Translations under genes and position numbers: made by a program
The notes under the pieces: generated by a model
What the model was told of the DNA's origin: nothing
Databases searched by the model: none
What the model saw: only the letters and a program-made list of their open reading frames with translations
Assembly: GCA_907163375.1 (NCBI GenBank)
Contig: CAJQUW010006829.1
Coordinates: forward strand, 154,114 to 218,113
Source: Prostheceraeus crozeri
Taxonomy: Eukaryota; Platyhelminthes; Polycladida; Euryleptidae
Reading direction: 5' to 3'
Length of the DNA stretch: 64,000 bases
Shown here: piece after piece, positions 23,494 through 33,658 of the stretch
Numbering within the stretch: the first letter of the stretch is position 1
Layout of the letters: each line of letters begins with the position of its first letter

Positions 23494-24086
23494 AAATGAA
23501 GTTCGGTGTAATACTTCCTTTCGACGGGCGTTCCTGTAAAGGGCGGCGGTGAAACCCGTAGCTATGTATACCGCAAGGGACATTCGGCAATGGTCAATCT
23601 TGTTAAACCTCTCTGCGTCATGTTTGCAAGTGATTGCCTCTGTCTCAACGTAGTATGCATTCGCGCCAGGGCGACATTTAGCCAACTGTCGAAGGTTGCC
23701 TTATAAACTTTCCATTGCATACGTTATGAGAACCATGAGTTCTACCTGTCTCTATCAATGAGACGAATTGATGAATGGAATGAAATGGGAGGACACTCAC
23801 GCGCCACACGCAACATGACACACTTCTCTCTTCCGTAGTCTAACAAGCTCTTTACACATGGATCGCAGTCGATTGCTATCCCTGTATCAGAAGTGTAAGC
23901 TATCTTAATTTTATTTGACACTATTTCATCTATCATCATCGCCCATATGAAATGTTTTAAGATTTACAAGTTAGACTAAGCGTGCTACTATTTCCAAATG
24001 AAAATGTATACATGGTTAAATCATCCACTGAAGCCCCGTTCAAGTAAGTCAGTATGAAAGCAAAGATAATACGAAATAAAAATTTA
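23494..24086. other. No supported gene
   Basis: Minus-strand frames at 23239-23685 and 23742-23939 have no recognisable motif, and the first overlaps the 88-residue gene and the direct repeat. A GTGAGT donor-like site lies in the second. Nothing firm can be annotated. Confidence 0.35.
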
Positions 24087-24536
24087 TTATGGCATGTATT
24101 TCAAAAGGTCATCATCGTCAATATCGTCCCAGAGTCTGGCTTCACATAGATAACAAAAACAGTTCAGTTGCTTTAATCGTTCTTCCACTGCGAGCCTCAC
24201 TTTGTCGATGTACTCCCACTCCGCCATAGTTCGTGGCTGGGAGTTAGGGGTGTACCACTCCCATAATTGGTGGAGGAATTTCGTGCTGGTGATCTCCATC
24301 ACATCGTCAGTATCGTACTGGAGATACTTCCACCTCACGCCTGTTAAGTCGGGACACTCCTTCTCACATACACTCTCCTCTTCCTCATCCGCTGGTAATG
24401 ACAACTTTCTGATATTGTCCAGTCGGTACACCTTCTCTACCTTCCCCTTCGTTGGAGCGTTTGGTGCAACGAGCGCCTTTGGTGTTGAGCATGGATAAGA
24501 GAATTTTGTGTTTGGTGTTGTCGGAGGGCTTGTCAT
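24087..24536 (-). CDS. Unknown 149-residue acidic protein (Polinton)
   Basis: An intact minus-strand frame with ATG start, between the duplicated block and the polymerase gene. The N-terminal third is Pro/Ser/Thr-rich and probably disordered, the middle is acidic (ADEEEE), and the C-terminal part has aromatic residues, a CFCYLC cluster and an acidic DDIDDDD tail. An AATAAA on the same strand just past the stop fits a 3' end. I do not recognise the family. Its 5' end faces the polymerase promoter region, so the two may share a divergent control region. Confidence 0.5.
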   Translation of the reverse strand: MTSPPTTPNTKFSYPCSTPKALVAPNAPTKGKVEKVYRLDNIRKLSLPADEEEESVCEKECPDLTGVRWKYLQYDTDDVMEITSTKFLHQLWEWYTPNSQPRTMAEWEYIDKVRLAVEERLKQLNCFCYLCEARLWDDIDDDDLLKYMP

Positions 24537-24793
24537 GTTGACTGTGAATAATAACTTTGAAATGTTTTCTAATTCTTAAGTATCAACAAGCAACCAATCA
24601 GAATGAACAGCCAATGAATGATGAATACGAAAGTATATATGTAAAGTGACATTCGTGTCATTTCACTCTGTCTTTGTGGCATATAAGTGAAGTGTTCTCT
24701 GGCGAATTCTATATTTGAGGCGTACAAGTGAACTGCTCTCTCGTGAAGTCTCTATCTTGTTGAAGTATCAACCTTAAACTCGATTTCGTTGAA

Positions 24794-27700
24794 ATGGTAA
24801 GTTGAAAATTTCTTCACTCATCTCCCTCAAACGTGTGGCTAATAGCATCTTCCTCAATTTCAGGTATCAACTTCATCACCAACACCCTCCTTCTCGAGGA
24901 AAGTTTAGAGTTGTTGAGTCAAAGTAGGTTGTAACAATACACTGAGACTTGAACAGAGATGATAGAATGATTTCTCTTTCAGGTGATGTGAGTTCCAGCT
25001 CAGGACTCTCGCGACAAGGCAACGAGTGGGAATGTGCCGACTGCGGACATATGTTTGCAAGGAAGCACAGTCTCCTTCGACACATCAAACAACGTGTGTG
25101 TCAACGCAAAGCGGCGTCAATCTCCGGAGGTGAAGTTGATTCTGACGATGACATCTCCTTTCCTTGCGATTTGTGCCCTCTTTCTTTTGATAGTCACTTT
25201 CAGCGATCTTCGCACAGACTTCAACACACGCATGCAAATGATCACTACACCAACGGTACCTCTACCATCTCCCTCATTGATGTTTCACACAATAATTTAG
25301 TACGCGACTACTGCATGGAGTCCAATACTCAAATAGTAGATTTTCCTGAGTGGCTCCTTCAAAATTCTAACATTATCGAAGCGCTCTTCAACAATTTAGA
25401 CAATTTTAGAATGAAGGCGCTCATCTACCTCAAACTAAAATATATTAAGATAGATTTTCAAACGGGTCAAGTGACGGAGAGAATACAGTTTCATGTTCCT
25501 TCCTCTTCCGCAACTGAAGTTGTAGACTGCGAGTCTTGGCTAAATTTTCACATTCAATGTTTAAAATCAAATGTAGATAAATTCAATCAACGCGACAGCG
25601 CTCTCATTTTTGATGGTGTGGACTCAGTCATATTCAAAATTTCCCTATTAGAAAGTCATGCAGCTCGAGGCACATTTAAACTACCAAAAACGTTGTATAA
25701 TAAGAAAGCTGTCATCAATGTCGATTGTAAATCACAGTGTTTCAAATATGCAGTCCTATCCGTCCTTCACTATAATGATATCAACGCGAATCGAAATCAT
25801 ACCTATAGCTATAGACAGTGGGAGGATGAACTAGACTTTGAAGGTTGTGATAGTAACAACATGAAAATCAAAGATGTAGAAACGTTCGAAAAACATAATA
25901 ATATTAAAATTGTCGTTCACGTGTGGGAGAAGGGGTTGAAGGGTGCCCGCTATAATTCACGTTCAACTTGTCATGAACGTGTAGTCAACCTCTTATTAGT
26001 AAAACAAGATGATAGCGAGGAATGGCACTACTGTGGTATTCCCAAAATCTCTCGCTTGTACACTCACTTGGGGCACTCTAAAAGAGGTGAACATTTTGTA
26101 TGCGACCGCTGCATCCGCTCCTTTTGGAGTAAAGATAAATTTGAAACTCACTATGGTGCAAGCGAGGTAAACTACAAATGGAACGCATGCCCAAAGATAA
26201 AATATTTTCACATAGGGATAATGGTGACGAATTAAGTCCCCTGCGTGTCATTTACGCAGACATAGAATGCTACATTGATGATATCATCCAAAAGCCAGCA
26301 GCCATATCCTGCTATGAAGTATGGCATGACCACTTTAGGAATAGACAAAACAAAATGCATACTTGGCAAGGTGAAGATTGCATTTCAAAATTTCTAGAAT
26401 TTCTCGATAAAGCTGCTAAATTTCAACAATCATATGATTCCCAATTGCAGCGTAAGTCACTACATATGTCAGATGAAGACAAACAAAAATTTGAAAGTTG
26501 CACATCCTGTCCTAAATGTCATAAAACGTTTGATGACGATAAAATTAAGAAAGTGCGTGATCATGATCACATCACTGGTAAATTTAGAAACGCACTCTGC
26601 TCCAAATGTAACTTTTCACTTAGGTTGAGACGTCGTGTACTACCCGTCATTTTTCATAACTTTAAGGGCTATGACAGTCATATGCTCATAAAAGGAGGGT
26701 TGAGCCAGATGAAATCGTGGCAGTTTAATGTAATAGCACAAACGAGAGAAAATTCATGGCAATGACAGCGAAAGTACCAGTAGATAAAACTAAAGAAAAT
26801 AAGACATTCTTCTTCGAAATAAAATTTTTAGATTCATTTCAATTCATGTCAGCGTCACTAGCTTCTCTCGTTCGTAATCTCAAGTTTCTTCCCCATAGTC
26901 AAACTTTGAAGAAACACTATCCAAACTTAACGGATGAAATAATCACTCGCAAAGGAGTCTTTCCTTATGCGTATTTTAGCTCAATGTCTAAACTAAATGA
27001 AACAACCCTTCCTTCCATTGACAAATTCCAAAACGATTTGACGGGTGAAGATTGTCCAGTATAGGACTATGAACATGCTCAAGAGGCATGGTTAAAATTT
27101 GATTGTAAAACGTTTGGCGATTATATGATCGCTTACTTAGAATTAGATGTCATTTTGCTGGCTGATGTCTTTCAGGAATTTCGACGAGTGGCATTAGAAG
27201 AAGACAAATTAGATCCTGTCCACTTTGTCAGTCTGCCAGCCATGTCCTTTAAATCAGCCTTTAAAATGACTGGTGAGACCATTCATCTCCTACAAGACCC
27301 GGAGATGTATAATATATTTGAGCGCGGAATACGCGGTGGTCTCACATTTGTAAATAAACATCATATAAAATCTGAAACAGTAGGTGATGATCATATCCAC
27401 CTGAAGTACTATGACCAAAATAATTTATATGGCAGTTCACTGTCTAAACCACAACCTCATTCCGAGTTTAGTTGGTTAAATCAAGATGAGCTTGAGTATT
27501 ACTCCAACCCTTCAAACATACTGAAGATTCCAGATGAAGGTGATTGGGGATATTATTTTGAAGTGGATTTGATTTATCCAAATAGCATTAAAAATAAAAC
27601 TTCTGATTTCCCACTCGCACCTGAATCTGGTGAAGTGACTGAAGATATGTTTTCACCATTCATGTCACAATTTCATAATAACTTAACAGAGTGTGGACAG

Positions 27701-28762
27701 CCAAGGTACAAACCATGCCGCAAACTTTTACTCACCCAATATGATAAGAAAAATTATCTCGTACACTTCTGCATATTAAAATTCTATTTAGAAATGGGCA
27801 TGCTTCTAAAGTCAGTTCACCGCATTATCAAATTTAGACAGAAAGCCTTCCTGAAACCCTACATAGATAGTAACAGTCAAAAACGTGCACTCGCCCAAAA
27901 TAATTTTGAAAACGATTTTTATAAATATAAGAATAACAGTCTTTTCGGAAAGACCATGGAGGATGTTAGAAAACGTATGAACTACAAACTAGTCGTTGAT
28001 GAACAAAAATATCACAAATTGACCTCATCATCTCTTTTCATTGATAGAGACATCATCGATGAGGATCTTGTAGGTGTTAAAATGATAAAATCTGAAGTTG
28101 AGTTGTGCAAACCCATCTATATTGGGCAAGCCGATTTAGATTATTCCAAGCTTGAAATGTATCAACTCTTCTACAACATATTAAAACCATGCCCTCTCGT
28201 AAAAGAGGTTCGCTTGCTGGGTGGTGATACAGATAGTTTCTTTTTAGGAATTACCACTCAAAAAGATTTAAATTTTAATGAAGTAGGCAAGTCATTAGAA
28301 AAATATTTCGACACATCTAACTACAATCCCACTCATCCACTCTATTCCATACAGAATAAAGCCAAACTTGGTTGTTTTAAGGATGAAACAGCAGGAAAGG
28401 AAATAGATGAAATGATTCTCCTCTGTCCTAAAATGTATTCCATGAAATTAAAAGAATGTGCAGATAGTATTAAGCGTGCTAAAGGTATATCAAAATCCAT
28501 TGTTCATAAAATGAAACATCGGTCCTATAAGAAGGCCTATAAAAATAAAACTATAACGTTTGTCAATATGACAATCTTAAAATCTCAAGTTCATACTGTG
28601 AAAACCCACACGTTCAAGAAACGAGCGCTTTCAGCATGGGAGGATAAGAGGTGTTGGATAAGACATAACACATCTCTTCCACATGGACATCCTGACACAA
28701 ACATACCTCCACCCAAAAGAATAAAACTAACGCTACCACATTCAGGAGATGTATTGACATAA
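24794..28762 (+). pseudogene. Protein-primed DNA polymerase B (Polinton), broken
   Basis: This family replicates Polinton DNA from a protein primer. In order: two C2H2-type zinc fingers (near 25030-25240), an N-terminal domain, exonuclease motif I YADIECYID (near 26260), a CPKCHKTF...DHDHITGKFR zinc/HNH-like insert (near 26510-26590), exonuclease II HNFKGYDSHML, polymerase motif A YDQNNLYGSSL (near 27410), motif B NNSLFGKTMEDV (near 27930) and motif C GGDTDSFF (near 28220). A start codon at 24794 abuts a GTAAGT donor, with a CAG acceptor at 24861-24863 (67-bp candidate intron). A TATATATGTAAA stretch lies near 24634. The gene is broken about three times. Confidence 0.9.
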
Positions 28763-28941
28763 TCAACTTTAACTCAGTATTTTGATGTTGCTTTTTGTAG
28801 ATATACATGGTTGTTTTATGTATCGCATGAGATCGTTTCTTCCTTGTGAATATATGCCCACAGTCAGCCCATTCCCCCTTTATCTGTGAAAAGAATTTTT
28901 CATACACATATTTTTATTTCAATAAACATATCACAATGACT

Positions 28942-30462
28942 TCACTTTGTTTTCCGAAACACTAAAGTTACGAGGGATTTAGTATCTTTCACATGGATGC
29001 ACTCTTGTAAACCATTGGTAATTTTGATAGCAATAGAGGGTATAGTTTGTTTGACGACGGGATGATAGAAAATAGATTCAAACATCTGCTCGACTATTCC
29101 ATATGAAGCGTCTTTATCATGAATGAAATCACGTAAAATGTATTCTTTTTTCTCACCAACAGAAATAGGAAGAATCAAATCACTTTGAATGTAAAGGTGC
29201 TGTTCATGTTTATCAAGTGTCATTGGTGTTTCTATACCAATCGTATGCGCAGCAGTAAACACAGTTTGTAGCATTGAAAAACCAAAGAGTTTTTTCAAAT
29301 TTTTACTCAACTGACATTGAATGTCATCACCCAGTTTCAGAACAACGCGATGATTTTCAATTGAAAACGAAATGTGGTGTGTCTTTACATCATATTTACT
29401 TTTCATCACATGCTTCAACTTCTGTTGTATATAAGGATTTACTACATGAATGAAGCTTTCAACTGTATGATATAGACGCGGCATTATATTGATAGCAACT
29501 TTAGATTCTTCATAAGACTGGTAAATTTTCTTGATGCGATCACCATAGATGCCCACCCACCATTCATCATTAACTGAATCAGCTTTAGTGTGATATTCAT
29601 GAGAAGCATACACCACACCGCTTCCAATAATAGGTGTATAATGTCTTACAAAATGACGCAAGGTTGGAGAGAAATAAACTGTAAGTTTGTCATTATATTT
29701 CTGAATAACCAACTTATTTTTGTCCGCCATAATTTTCTCTCCATACTTCTTACACACAGTCTCATTCCATCGTTTTACTAACTCAATAAGTGATAAAGGT
29801 TGAACACCACGCTTTTTCAAAATGATGCGTTCTTCACATTCTACAACATCTTCATCAAATATTTTAAATCTATAATGAAATTTGTTGATTCGATTTGAAT
29901 AAACTTTTTTAACATTTGCAGTAGCAATTGACATTAGATGTAGTCCATGACCAAAACCGAGATGTGGATAGAATTCATTATCCAACCTCAGTGTAAGACC
30001 TCTAGTAAAAGAATGAAAGCGAAGGAACTGTCTCCTACTCCAATGATAGATAGTAAACTCATAAGCTTTCTGATTTTTATTCTTCATGATGGAAGTATTA
30101 CCACTGTTGAATGCCTTAATAATTTTCTCATTCCCAAATGGTTCATAATAATCTGATTTTATCTGAATCCATTCATAGTTCCACTTTCCATCTGATGTTA
30201 AATTGTATGGGAACTGGAATGCATTATTCATCGTTATTCCATCATGGGTGCGAGGAGTCAATATCATTTCTTCCAAATAATTCACATTCTGAATATTGCT
30301 ATCATAGCAAATACTAGAAACGCCAACCTCCCATTCACCTTCTAAATGTAGTGGGCGATTTAATTCTACTCGATAGTGTGATGGTTTATTTTTGGGAAAT
30401 TTATTCATAGAAGCATTACTGGGTAAGTAGATTAGAAACGAGTCCTTATTTTCACTTTCCAT
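28942..30462 (-). CDS. Penton-like capsid protein, paralogue 1
   Basis: About 506 residues. It opens with the SFLIYLPSNAS, LHLEGEWEVGV block and ends with a YIQSDLILPISVGE segment, a proline-valine motif, and TLVFRK at the C terminus. This begin-and-end pattern is what I know for Polinton penton-like vertex proteins. I place the start at the ATG at 30462. It is convergent with the polymerase gene and lies directly downstream of a second, shorter penton-like gene on the same strand, so the two look like tandem paralogues. It reads as whole. Confidence 0.7.
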   Translation of the reverse strand: MESENKDSFLIYLPSNASMNKFPKNKPSHYRVELNRPLHLEGEWEVGVSSICYDSNIQNVNYLEEMILTPRTHDGITMNNAFQFPYNLTSDGKWNYEWIQIKSDYYEPFGNEKIIKAFNSGNTSIMKNKNQKAYEFTIYHWSRRQFLRFHSFTRGLTLRLDNEFYPHLGFGHGLHLMSIATANVKKVYSNRINKFHYRFKIFDEDVVECEERIILKKRGVQPLSLIELVKRWNETVCKKYGEKIMADKNKLVIQKYNDKLTVYFSPTLRHFVRHYTPIIGSGVVYASHEYHTKADSVNDEWWVGIYGDRIKKIYQSYEESKVAINIMPRLYHTVESFIHVVNPYIQQKLKHVMKSKYDVKTHHISFSIENHRVVLKLGDDIQCQLSKNLKKLFGFSMLQTVFTAAHTIGIETPMTLDKHEQHLYIQSDLILPISVGEKKEYILRDFIHDKDASYGIVEQMFESIFYHPVVKQTIPSIAIKITNGLQECIHVKDTKSLVTLVFRKTK

Positions 30463-30502
30463 ATTATTCACATTGGAAAATATATATTAGCATACTTTTG
30501 CA

Positions 30503-31860
30503 TTAACTCTTCATTCGGAAATGGAGTGTGATACTTGTCACAGCATCTTTATGAAAAGGAATCAACGCACCAGCATCGTCATAAATTGCAATATCAATTT
30601 GTGGGATGTAGTTTGATTTAGTATAATGCACTTTCTTGAAAGTATGCTCAGATAAAATACTGCAGCTTTTTGGCTGGTATGGTATCATTGCTAGCAATGG
30701 AGCTTCAACATCTCCCACACGTACATCTTCACCAATATTGGAATATATCTGAAAATAGCTAATACGACGCGATAGCGACATGTCTGCGCTAGCTTTGGTT
30801 ACAGTACCACTTTTAAAGATATTTTGATCAAAACCTAAAATGTCCATTAGAGTTTTATCCATAATTAGTTCAATACCTATTCCACTTATAGTGAGAGACA
30901 AAGTACCTTCTTTTTCAGAAAATAAAATATGTTGCTCATTAATCACTTCATTTAAATAATCTACAACCAATTTAACTGAAGTAATGATGCGAGGCATCAA
31001 CACTCTTGTTTCATGTAAGATACCACCTAAAGGCTCTACACACTTTCTGTATAAAGATACGGTCCATTCTGTATCAAATTGATTTGACCTTTCACATGGT
31101 AAATGTTGCATATCAAATTTTCCATGAACAGCTGCAGAATGATGTCGCAAGAACTGATGAAAATCTTTTGAACAAACTAATACTAGATCATCATCATTTA
31201 ATTTACTTATTGCAATATGATTAGATGATTTGATATAAGTCAATGTTGCCACTTGTTTACCATCAACTCGAAGGAGATAATTAAATTTCTTCAATAATGT
31301 TTCAGGAGTCATGTTTGTCTTTCTTGGCTTAATCACAATCTTCTTCACCAACTTCTTTTCATTTCTTGGAATAAGATCTACATAATAAGCTTCCTCTCGA
31401 TATATTAACTGTTTATAACCACTTATGTGGTAATTAACGTTAAAATTATCATAGCCTGTTAAGGCGCTAGCGAGGTAACCTAAATCATTTCTTAAACTTG
31501 GACTTAAACCAACAATCCAATCTTTCTCAACTACATGATGTACATAAGTATGATCATCATTGTGCGGAGTAAATTGGACAATATGTTTACTCGCTTTATT
31601 CAGGAAATCATATTAAACTTTTTACATAATAAGAGATCTTTCTTTGGCCACTGTGGAATGTACACTCGGCAGCCCTTTTCACATTGGTAAGCAGCTGTAC
31701 GTCTCATATTAATAGTCATCACCTCATGATCAAAAGTATAGACACAGTTGCTATAAACAAGTTGAGTGACACCCACTTCCCAATTTCCATTTAGCTGTTG
31801 TGTATGATCAATGGGAGTAGAAAAGAGTGCGATTACTAGCAAATCTATTTGCGGCCGCAT
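30503..31860 (-). pseudogene. Penton-like capsid protein, paralogue 2, broken
   Basis: The N-terminal part carries LNGNWEVGVTQLVY, and the C-terminal part has the VGDVEAPLLAMIP block, a YIPQIDIAIYDD block and TLHFRMK at the end, the signature of Polinton penton-like proteins. It stands next to paralogue 1 in the same direction, and the two share the WEVGV motif and the -LHFR/-LVFR ending. About two breaks. Divergent from the plus-strand TBP-like cassette. Confidence 0.7.
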
Positions 31861-31923
31861 TGCTAAGCAAAATATGATAAAACGACATTTTTATATTGCT
31901 GATCTGTGACTTTGCATAACATC

Positions 31924-32280
31924 ATGAAGACTTGGATTTTGGACTCTCTACAATATATCAGAGTTGATCGTGATGGAAACGTACATTTCTAAAATTCTCA
32001 TGGTCATACATCAAGAGGTATTACATTAACATGGCGACAATTTGTCAACCTCAATGATATCATGAGGGATTTGGAATATTTTGAAACATTAAAATTCATC
32101 TCCTTGGGTGATCAAGTTTGGCTTCAACATTATAGAAATGAAATTCAAATCTGCCATTCTCATTCCGCAAACTGTTTCTCATTTCGCAAATACAATTGGG
32201 AGAAGTATAGAAGATACATACATCGCTCCATCATGACATTTATTCGTCGTGAGTTCATCGCCCTACTATGCAAATCTTAA
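31924..32280 (+). pseudogene. Small paired protein A (weakly PC4-like), broken
   Basis: About 118 codons, clearly homologous to the gene that follows at 32303. Shared features include a WxLDSLQ start, an LTWRQFVNLNDIM segment and a WEKYRRYIHRSIMTF end. Two successive strand-rich parts each end in a helix, recalling the 'KKGISLTPEQW..L' end of PC4-type single-stranded-DNA-binding domains. The PC4 link is a weak pattern match. About one break. Confidence 0.45.
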
Positions 32281-32302
32281 TCAGACATGACTACCACACA
32301 TC

Positions 32303-32953
32303 ATGAGTTGGAAATTAGATTCTCTACAACGTATTGAAACGGATCATGATCGAAACGTCTATTTCAAAGATTCAACTGGAAATGTGAGAAGAGAGTTTGC
32401 TTTATCTTATCGTCATTTTCAGTCTCTACATCATATCATGAAGGATTTGAAATACTTCTACATGAAAAGACATTCACGTATTGGAAATCGCATCTGGCTG
32501 CGCGTCAACAATCGGCGAATTCAACTCTATCATTCCCAACTCCATACTAACTTCACATTTCATCAAGGTAGTTGGGAGAAGCATAAAAGGAAGGTACATC
32601 GCTCAATTTACTCATTCTGTCATCATGAAGCGCCATCGCTACACCATCGTCAACATTCTCCGTCGCTTCAGACTCTACACCAAAATCGATCTCACAACAT
32701 TACACCAACACCTTCCAAACAGCAAGTATTACCCGGGCCGACCTCAAATGTTAGTGGTGAAGATGAACAATTCACGGAATCTTCAACTCTTCCCAAATGG
32801 GACTGTACAGATTCTCGGCGCCCTTTCTCATTCATCGGCGCAGTCAATGCGCTTAGAGCTACAAAGACTACTACGTCGGATATGGAAGAGGGAGAGGTGT
32901 GTGATGTCGAATCTGACTGTGGACAATATGGTGATCTCTACTCAATTGAGTGA
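32303..32953 (+). CDS. Small paired protein B (weakly PC4-like)
   Basis: The frame is 216 codons, but only the first ~110 resemble protein A (WKLDSLQR, LSYRHFQSLHHIM, WEKHKRKVHRSIYSF). The remainder overlaps the TBP-like gene in another frame and is low complexity, so it may be read-through and not functional sequence. The two halves of the conserved part look like an internal repeat of strands plus helix, as in PC4/Whirly-type folds. If correct, the element carries a tandem pair of possible transcription cofactors beside a TBP homologue. Unrecognised by firm motif. Confidence 0.45.
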   Translation: MSWKLDSLQRIETDHDRNVYFKDSTGNVRREFALSYRHFQSLHHIMKDLKYFYMKRHSRIGNRIWLRVNNRRIQLYHSQLHTNFTFHQGSWEKHKRKVHRSIYSFCHHEAPSLHHRQHSPSLQTLHQNRSHNITPTPSKQQVLPGPTSNVSGEDEQFTESSTLPKWDCTDSRRPFSFIGAVNALRATKTTTSDMEEGEVCDVESDCGQYGDLYSIE

Positions 32954-33170
32954 CAGTCTATCATTTTTGAAGATCCGTACCAGCAGTTACAGTTTGTGTT
33001 ATGAACCCGAACTTTTTCCTGCAGCTCTCATTAGTTGTTGGTTACCTGTGCATGTGGCAATCTTTCATGATAGTAAAGTGATCATTACTGGATTAAAATC
33101 TCATGTACAAGCAAATGCGATCCTAGACTATCTCATCGAGTATGTGCGTACCCAGCGGATTGTAAAATAA
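32625..33170 (+). CDS. TATA-binding protein (TBP)-like protein of the Polinton
   Basis: 181 residues, the size of a TBP core, with its two-repeat layout. Repeat 1 (about residues 7-86) has IDLTTLHQHL, KYYPGRP and LQLFPNGTVQILGA, matching TBP 'lDLk.ia....naeYnPkrF' and 'aLiFssGkmv.tGAks'. Repeat 2 (about 96-174) has LTVDNMV, CYEPELFPAALI and VAIFHDSKVIITGLK, matching 'NmV', 'SYEPELFPGLIY' and 'iFvsGKvVlTGAK'. Three of the four phenylalanines that kink TATA DNA are in place (F56, F131, F147). I chose the ATG at 32625 because homology starts there. AATAAA overlaps the stop codon. A role in the element's own transcription is inferred. Confidence 0.85.
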   Translation: MKRHRYTIVNILRRFRLYTKIDLTTLHQHLPNSKYYPGRPQMLVVKMNNSRNLQLFPNGTVQILGALSHSSAQSMRLELQRLLRRIWKRERCVMSNLTVDNMVISTQLSDSLSFLKIRTSSYSLCYEPELFPAALISCWLPVHVAIFHDSKVIITGLKSHVQANAILDYLIEYVRTQRIVK

Positions 33171-33196
33171 AAAACAATTTTTCCAACATGATGTTT

Positions 33197-33658
33197 TTAT
33201 TTCAAATCATGATAGAACTTACAAATCATTTTTTCATTAGAGGATGGATTACATGAAAAGTTTTGAATAACAGATACAAATCGAGATACATGTAAACGTT
33301 TTAAGATGAAGTACAGTACAAAAGCACCACACGTTGATGAAAGTGGATGTTGTAGTATGCGTTTATTTCGCTGATATTGACGCGTATGTTTTCTCAACCA
33401 CTGCTGTGTTGGTATATTTGGAGGTTGAGCAAGAGAGTCAAATAGTTCACCACGTCGGTCTTCTCCAATAAAGATCGCTTTCCAATGCTCACCGCCTAAA
33501 TTCTGCGAATGAGTGTTTAGCACAATAAAGATGGGATAGCGATTTACTACAGGTGGTAAGGTATCGAGTGAATAAACATTATCGAAAGCTTTCAACGTCG
33601 CTTCGTCTGCATTACGCTGCACTTTAGTCTTAATATCGTCAGCAGTCAACCAACTCAT
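33197..33658 (-). CDS. Adenain-like cysteine protease (Polinton)
   Basis: 153 residues. The family processes capsid proteins during virion maturation. GGEHWKAIF holds the catalytic His, ELFDSLAQPP the acidic residue, and ILQHPLSSTCGAFVLYF the Gln and catalytic Cys, in the adenain/Ulp1-type order H-D-Q-C. The start codon touches the stop of the capsid protein gene (TAATG). It reads as whole and is the last gene of the minus-strand capsid block. Confidence 0.85.
   Translation of the reverse strand: MSWLTADDIKTKVQRNADEATLKAFDNVYSLDTLPPVVNRYPIFIVLNTHSQNLGGEHWKAIFIGEDRRGELFDSLAQPPNIPTQQWLRKHTRQYQRNKRILQHPLSSTCGAFVLYFILKRLHVSRFVSVIQNFSCNPSSNEKMICKFYHDLK

Noticed and set aside
23239-23685. 148-codon minus-strand frame
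   Set aside because: It overlaps the 88-residue gene and the second 145-bp repeat on the opposite strand, has no motif, and is not preserved around the first repeat copy.
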